A stretch of DNA of 40,796 bases, from the IMG/VR virus record IMGVR_UViG_3300023181_000019, positions 1 to 40,796 of that record. One strand, 5' to 3'. Both the position numbers and the translations under genes were made by a program. Source of the DNA: a virus. This document shows, one piece after another, positions 36,769-40,796 of this stretch (position 1 is its first letter; each line of letters opens with the position of its first letter). The notes beneath the pieces are model-generated. The model was not told the DNA's origin and searched no databases. It saw only the letters and a program-made list of their open reading frames with translations.

Positions 36769-38946
36769 TTAATCAGCTAAATATATTTTACATCTATAAA
36801 TATCAATTCCGCATGCAATTGCGCTTGCATTGTTGGTTTTCCAATTATAAAGTGTTAGTCCCGTATTGTTTATAAATGTAAAAGACCCTGTTGAATTAGC
36901 CAATGTTGAGGCGTTTGTGATGGAGTAGAAAACAGTTGTCGTATTTTCTAATCTGTAAAAAGTTACTATTAAATCATCCGTAGATGTTTTAGAAAAGGAA
37001 CTTCCTAAAGATATTTTAGTGTACAATCCAGTCGTAGTATTTGAATATCCTATATTTAAATTCACATCCGATGCATCTGCCATAAGTCCAAAACCTCTGT
37101 TTACTGCTGATGGATCTTGATTGGTAACTAAAGCGGTAGTCATAAATCCATAATGAACCCTACCGTCAGATATAGGAGAAGCATCAGAATTCTTGACCCG
37201 TTGATCCATGTAAAAACCTTTATTGCTAAAAAGCCTAGCAAAAGAACTTTCTCTAAAATAAACGATTTGTCCCGCAACATTTGTAGAAATGTATCTTACA
37301 GAACTGAATCCAGTAAGATTGCTGTAAATTTGAGAAGCAGATCCCTGAACTGAAACAGGATTAGTACCCGTTGTTGTCATTTGCGCGCCTGTTGCTTGAT
37401 ACCAGTGTAAAGTAGGCATATCCAACCATGGCTTAAGTCTATCATCAACATACTGTTTTACTGATCTTTGCGTTGGGTATAATGTAGTTGAAGTCCCTAA
37501 AGTTCCGGTGTCAGATTTGTTTGAAATCAATTCACGCAAATTTATAGCGGCAATATTATCCGTTATCTGTTTCTGAAGCTTTCCGAAAGCTCCTATTACA
37601 GTATCTAAAGCAGTTATGGCTACGCCTGATAAAAATGACAATCCAGTCAGTCCTGTTGCCAAAACTCTTGATTCTGTAAAGTATCTATTTACAGATCCTT
37701 CGGGTAATTCGTCAGTATTTGTTATACTGCTTCCTCCGCCTCCAAATGTCCCTAAGAAATCAAATTCTAATCCGTATTCCTTGAATTTAATTACTTGACC
37801 CGGCAATAAGATAAAATCTTCTCCATTATGGAAATTAAACCCCATCCCATTAGTTATTGGAACATTTGTTAGTTGGCTATTTCTTACCACTAATTCTTTG
37901 CCTTTGTAAAGCGAATAGGCTGAAGTAATGAATACGCTGTTTAACCTTGTAACTCCTGATACTAAATCTAAAGCGGAATTTATTCCGTTTAGTGGATAAT
38001 CAGTCAATATTCCGTCGCCAGTTCCATTAACTCCTTGGTATTGATATTCTACCTTATTAACATATATACCATCTGAAATAGGTATTGTAGGTTCTGAAAT
38101 ATTATCTTCGTAAATATTAATAGTAGTTAATAGCAGTTGTTGTGTATTTGGAACAGGAGAAACTGCAGAACCTTGACCTTCCGAAGGTAATCCCTGTATA
38201 AGCTCAAATGTACCATCATTATTTGCTACGATAATATCTACTCTTGAATCTCCTGTAGCTGCATCTTCAATTGGGAAATCATAATCTATTGAATTACCTA
38301 ATTGGATTCCGTCAATTATCCATAAATAACCTGTAGAAACGTTTACATCTGAACCCTCACGAGCAACCGTTCCTAATTGTATAAATCCGTTAGGTGGCGT
38401 GTTATCCTGAGTAGGAAAAGGAACGGCCGCCCATCTTTTTATTGTCTGGTCTCCTTCGATTATTGTAACAACCTGTAAAATATGCCCAGCAGGAATATTT
38501 TGTATTAATTCTAAATTAGTATCTCCTAACTGCGAAAGAAATTCATTATTTGCTATTGTTTTTGAATCAAGAACATTTCCATTGATATAGATTACCTGAT
38601 TGTTTCTGCCTGTAAAACTTGAAAAGGTGTCTGCAAGCTGTTTAAACGTGTCTGCTCCGCCACCTCCCGAAGAAACACTAGAATCGAAAAAACCGACTTC
38701 CTTTAATTTGGTATGCAATGATATTGCCGATGCGAAAGAAGAAACGCTTCCTCCCCCTGTTTCATCGATATAAGAAACCTCTGAAAAAGGAACGTTAGAA
38801 AATAACCTTGCGCCATTTTCTGATTTGAAATTAAATGCGCCATTGATGTTTGTGCCGCTCCATTTGCTGTCTGAAATCGCTTCGCCTCCGTCTTTGATTA
38901 TTTCAAAAACTCCTTGTGCTTTTTTGTAAATGATGTACTCTGCCAT
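36769..38946 (-). CDS. Tail fibre / receptor-binding protein candidate
   Basis: 725 aa. The N-terminus (MAEYIIYKKAQGVFEIIKDG) is likely the virion-attached part. Around residue 415 is DELPEGSVNRYFTESRVLAT, a motif found in many phage fibres. A helical stretch follows (GAFGKLQKQITDNIAAINLR, LYPTQRSVKQYVDDRLK), then a beta-rich C-terminal domain (~510-725) that may bind the receptor. Size and place at the end of the tail module fit the fibre. Confidence 0.82.
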   Translation of the reverse strand: MAEYIIYKKAQGVFEIIKDGGEAISDSKWSGTNINGAFNFKSENGARLFSNVPFSEVSYIDETGGGSVSSFASAISLHTKLKEVGFFDSSVSSGGGGADTFKQLADTFSSFTGRNNQVIYINGNVLDSKTIANNEFLSQLGDTNLELIQNIPAGHILQVVTIIEGDQTIKRWAAVPFPTQDNTPPNGFIQLGTVAREGSDVNVSTGYLWIIDGIQLGNSIDYDFPIEDAATGDSRVDIIVANNDGTFELIQGLPSEGQGSAVSPVPNTQQLLLTTINIYEDNISEPTIPISDGIYVNKVEYQYQGVNGTGDGILTDYPLNGINSALDLVSGVTRLNSVFITSAYSLYKGKELVVRNSQLTNVPITNGMGFNFHNGEDFILLPGQVIKFKEYGLEFDFLGTFGGGGSSITNTDELPEGSVNRYFTESRVLATGLTGLSFLSGVAITALDTVIGAFGKLQKQITDNIAAINLRELISNKSDTGTLGTSTTLYPTQRSVKQYVDDRLKPWLDMPTLHWYQATGAQMTTTGTNPVSVQGSASQIYSNLTGFSSVRYISTNVAGQIVYFRESSFARLFSNKGFYMDQRVKNSDASPISDGRVHYGFMTTALVTNQDPSAVNRGFGLMADASDVNLNIGYSNTTTGLYTKISLGSSFSKTSTDDLIVTFYRLENTTTVFYSITNASTLANSTGSFTFINNTGLTLYNWKTNNASAIACGIDIYRCKIYLAD

Positions 38947-38958
38947 TTTTTTTTATTA

Positions 38959-40284
38959 TTATTGTGCCAAAACGGTTATGCTTGATGAATATCCTACTCC
39001 CACATCTGATATTGTAAAAGTAACAGATTGATTAGTAGTTATGTTAATTGTCTTTTCTATGCCTGTGAAATTTCTTTCAGTCGTTACTTCTGTACCGCTT
39101 GGAGTGGTTGTCGTTAATGTCAATGTCTGTCTTGATCCTATTTCGGTAAAGAAAAGCATAAACTTATATTGTGTTTCTGATACCTTTTCCTGAATTAATC
39201 CAAAAAAATGATTGCCTGTTAAAATATTTGCCAAGTTTTTGGAATAGATTCCCAATCCTTCATGGAACAGTCTTAATCTATTGTAATTACCTGCTGTTAC
39301 TCCTAGATTTACAACTCTTGGAATATCGATACCGCCTGTATTAGAGACATAAGACCCGCCGTTTACGCTTGTCTGAATTGCCACATAGGTAGGTTCAAAA
39401 TTATCAAAAGTAAAAAACATGTCGTAATTGCCAGGCTGTCCGAAAGTCTTTCTTAAGAAAGTAATTTCCATAATAGGCGGGTTTTCAGGAACAGGTGGAA
39501 CGGGAGGTATTGGCGTAACGTAATTCGGATCGTAAACCTCTGATTGGTTAAAAGTAAAGCTTATGTCAGACTGCACGAAATTCTCTTTCCCTTCTATTCT
39601 CGGAATCTCCACAGGTTCAAATATCGAAGCTCTGACAAGATTAAGATAGGTAAATCTGAAATCAAACGATTCGATTATTTTAGCCAATATTAATTTATCA
39701 ATTACTTCGGTTCTGAAGATTTCAAACCGCTGTGATTTTATAGTATCTGTCTGCGTGTTTTTGGTAGAAACTTCCCAATATTGCGTGTATTCTTTAGAAA
39801 CGTCAAAATCATAGTAGTACATGTTTACCTGAACCGAATGCATGCTATCTGATGATTTTTCACGATAATCTATCCTTGAGGTAAATTCTGCTCCATCATT
39901 GGTAAGCATGAAAGGACTGCTATAAAAGGTTTCGCCAGTTTCCTGTTTTACTTCTAAATAAATCAACTGTTTTCCAAAATCAAAAGGAACTTCTAAAAGT
40001 TTCCAGGTAATTTGAGGCAATCCCGTATCAGGATCCTGGAAGTTATTTTCTACAAAGAAATAATCGGCAATATTAGCCAATGTTTCCCCGCACATCGATT
40101 TTACATTGACTTCGATATAATCTTCTAACTCGATTCCATCATTGCTTTTAGTGGTCTGCAAATAAGGATAGATGTTATTTGGCAATAGCTGTATTCCCCC
40201 AAAATCAAAATATGAAGTATCAGGCGATAATTTTTGATACATCGCCTTTTCCAAGCTATTTTCCAACCTTATGAATGCTTCCAA
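38959..40284 (-). CDS. Tail tip / baseplate protein
   Basis: 441 aa. Beta-rich, with a proline linker VTPIPPVPPVPENPPIMEI near residues 260-278 separating two parts; the C-terminal part (SVTFTISDVGVGYSSSITV) looks Ig-like. It is encoded right after the 903-aa protein with one base between. Assigned to the tail tip by position. Confidence 0.7.
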   Translation of the reverse strand: MEAFIRLENSLEKAMYQKLSPDTSYFDFGGIQLLPNNIYPYLQTTKSNDGIELEDYIEVNVKSMCGETLANIADYFFVENNFQDPDTGLPQITWKLLEVPFDFGKQLIYLEVKQETGETFYSSPFMLTNDGAEFTSRIDYREKSSDSMHSVQVNMYYYDFDVSKEYTQYWEVSTKNTQTDTIKSQRFEIFRTEVIDKLILAKIIESFDFRFTYLNLVRASIFEPVEIPRIEGKENFVQSDISFTFNQSEVYDPNYVTPIPPVPPVPENPPIMEITFLRKTFGQPGNYDMFFTFDNFEPTYVAIQTSVNGGSYVSNTGGIDIPRVVNLGVTAGNYNRLRLFHEGLGIYSKNLANILTGNHFFGLIQEKVSETQYKFMLFFTEIGSRQTLTLTTTTPSGTEVTTERNFTGIEKTINITTNQSVTFTISDVGVGYSSSITVLAQ

Positions 40285-40285
40285 T

Positions 40286-40796
40286 TTATAAGTTATTTAA
40301 AGATTGTTCAAGTAAAAATCTGTTTTCAAACAAGATGCCGTTTACGCTTACCCTGTCATATAAAGTCTTCGTAAATAGTAATAATCCTGTTTCGTCAAAG
40401 ATAAACAAATATCCCAATTCGTCAATCGTCCAATTGAAACTTAATTGATCTACGGATATAAAATCATTTATCCTGATTACGCCCGTTTCATTGTCTGAGA
40501 ATATTTTTAGTACTTCAGGATCATACTTGACTTCCATAGTGCAAGTTAGTAATCCGGTATCGTTCATCCTGTTTACAAATTCCATTTTAGAAGGATAGCC
40601 ACGTGTTACAACTCCATTTGCATCAATATACCGCACATACCCCCTTAAATCTCTTACATTATTCTCTAGAATAACATAATCTTCGAATGTCATTAAAAAT
40701 TCGCATTCATCCTGATACGTTGACAGTATAGGATTTTCAGGAATAAAATCAGACCCTTCAACAACGGTAACACCTTCATATGTTGTCTTTGCTTCG
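40286..40796 (-). CDS. Large tail protein, C-terminal part (continues from base 1)
   Basis: This is the final 170 codons (including duplicated bases) of the junction-spanning gene. In the circle it joins the reading at 1-2328 without a stop, and Met at 40691-40693 is internal (the context is CEFLMTFEDYV), not a start. The stop is at 40286. The domain is beta-rich with FISVDQLSFNWTIDELGYLF. See the entry at 1-2328 for the role. Confidence 0.85.
   Translation of the reverse strand, partial: EAKTTYEGVTVVEGSDFIPENPILSTYQDECEFLMTFEDYVILENNVRDLRGYVRYIDANGVVTRGYPSKMEFVNRMNDTGLLTCTMEVKYDPEVLKIFSDNETGVIRINDFISVDQLSFNWTIDELGYLFIFDETGLLLFTKTLYDRVSVNGILFENRFLLEQSLNNL
40670..40796. repeat. Terminal direct repeat, right copy
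   Basis: Identical to bases 1-127. Merging the two copies restores a continuous gene and a 40,669-bp circle. No other long direct repeat was seen in the window. Confidence 0.95.

Noticed and set aside
1-40796. CRISPR array, tRNA genes, IS elements or integrase
   Set aside because: No regularly spaced repeat-spacer pattern, no recognisable cloverleaf, no transposase or recombinase protein was seen. A lysogenic lifestyle is therefore not supported, although a Cro/CI-like protein is present.

Overview
The window is a complete, circularly closed phage genome. The first 127 bases recur exactly as the last 127 (40670-40796), so the unique circle is 40,669 bp and the linear ends are an assembly artefact. 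It is AT-rich. Promoter -7 boxes fit the Bacteroidetes pattern TAnnTTTG (TATATTTG recurs), start codons follow A-rich stretches rather than strong Shine-Dalgarno sites, and the proteins (YopX family, DUF3850, tail genes) suggest a phage of Flavobacterium or a near relative. Order and families (HK97-type capsid, protease and portal, long tape measure) indicate a long-tailed siphovirus. No integrase, tRNA, IS or CRISPR array was seen.

Almost everything reads on the minus strand. Late genes start near 16020: DUF6527-like protein, lipoprotein, small and large terminase, a 75-aa protein, portal, a 38-aa protein, protease, capsid, neck proteins, major tail protein, four small tail-assembly genes, tape measure, a 903-aa tail protein that crosses the contig ends, another tail protein, a tail fibre, two more tail-tip proteins (one with a signal peptide) and a small membrane protein. 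This run ends at a bidirectional terminator at 35163-35200.

A four-gene plus-strand cassette (34038-35160) follows, closed by that terminator and led by its own promoter and leader hairpins, like a moron. The lysis block (33876-31722, minus) holds a 43-aa protein, two membrane proteins (holin candidates), an M15 endolysin, a 42-aa protein and a single-protein spanin with N-terminal lipobox and C-terminal membrane helix.

The early region (31624-16232, minus) splits into units: (i) small proteins, an outer-membrane barrel, ERF annealing protein, YqaJ-like nuclease and NinB; (ii) an HNH endonuclease, YopX and small proteins; (iii) a replication unit with an initiator containing 11-bp iterons (a lambda-O-like origin), a DnaA-domain-IV-like protein, YopX and NinG; (iv) a second HNH endonuclease and a cytosine-5 methyltransferase; (v) a run of small accessory genes including a Cro/CI-like regulator.

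The most unusual signal is in four 5' leaders (units ii, iii, iv and the plus-strand cassette). Each has a TAnnTTTG promoter, a first hairpin at the predicted 5' end, and 42-54 nt downstream of the promoter a second hairpin followed by a U-tract. In each, the loop of hairpin 1 is perfectly complementary over 7-9 nt to the loop of hairpin 2. The sequences differ completely between loci but the architecture is the same, which suggests a family of kissing-hairpin attenuators controlling the accessory and replication operons. Other notable items are an inverted YopX gene duplication (about 94% identical), a G9 tract in the endolysin, a zinc-knuckle insertion in the terminase, and about a dozen genes under 60 codons packed by ATGA-type overlaps.
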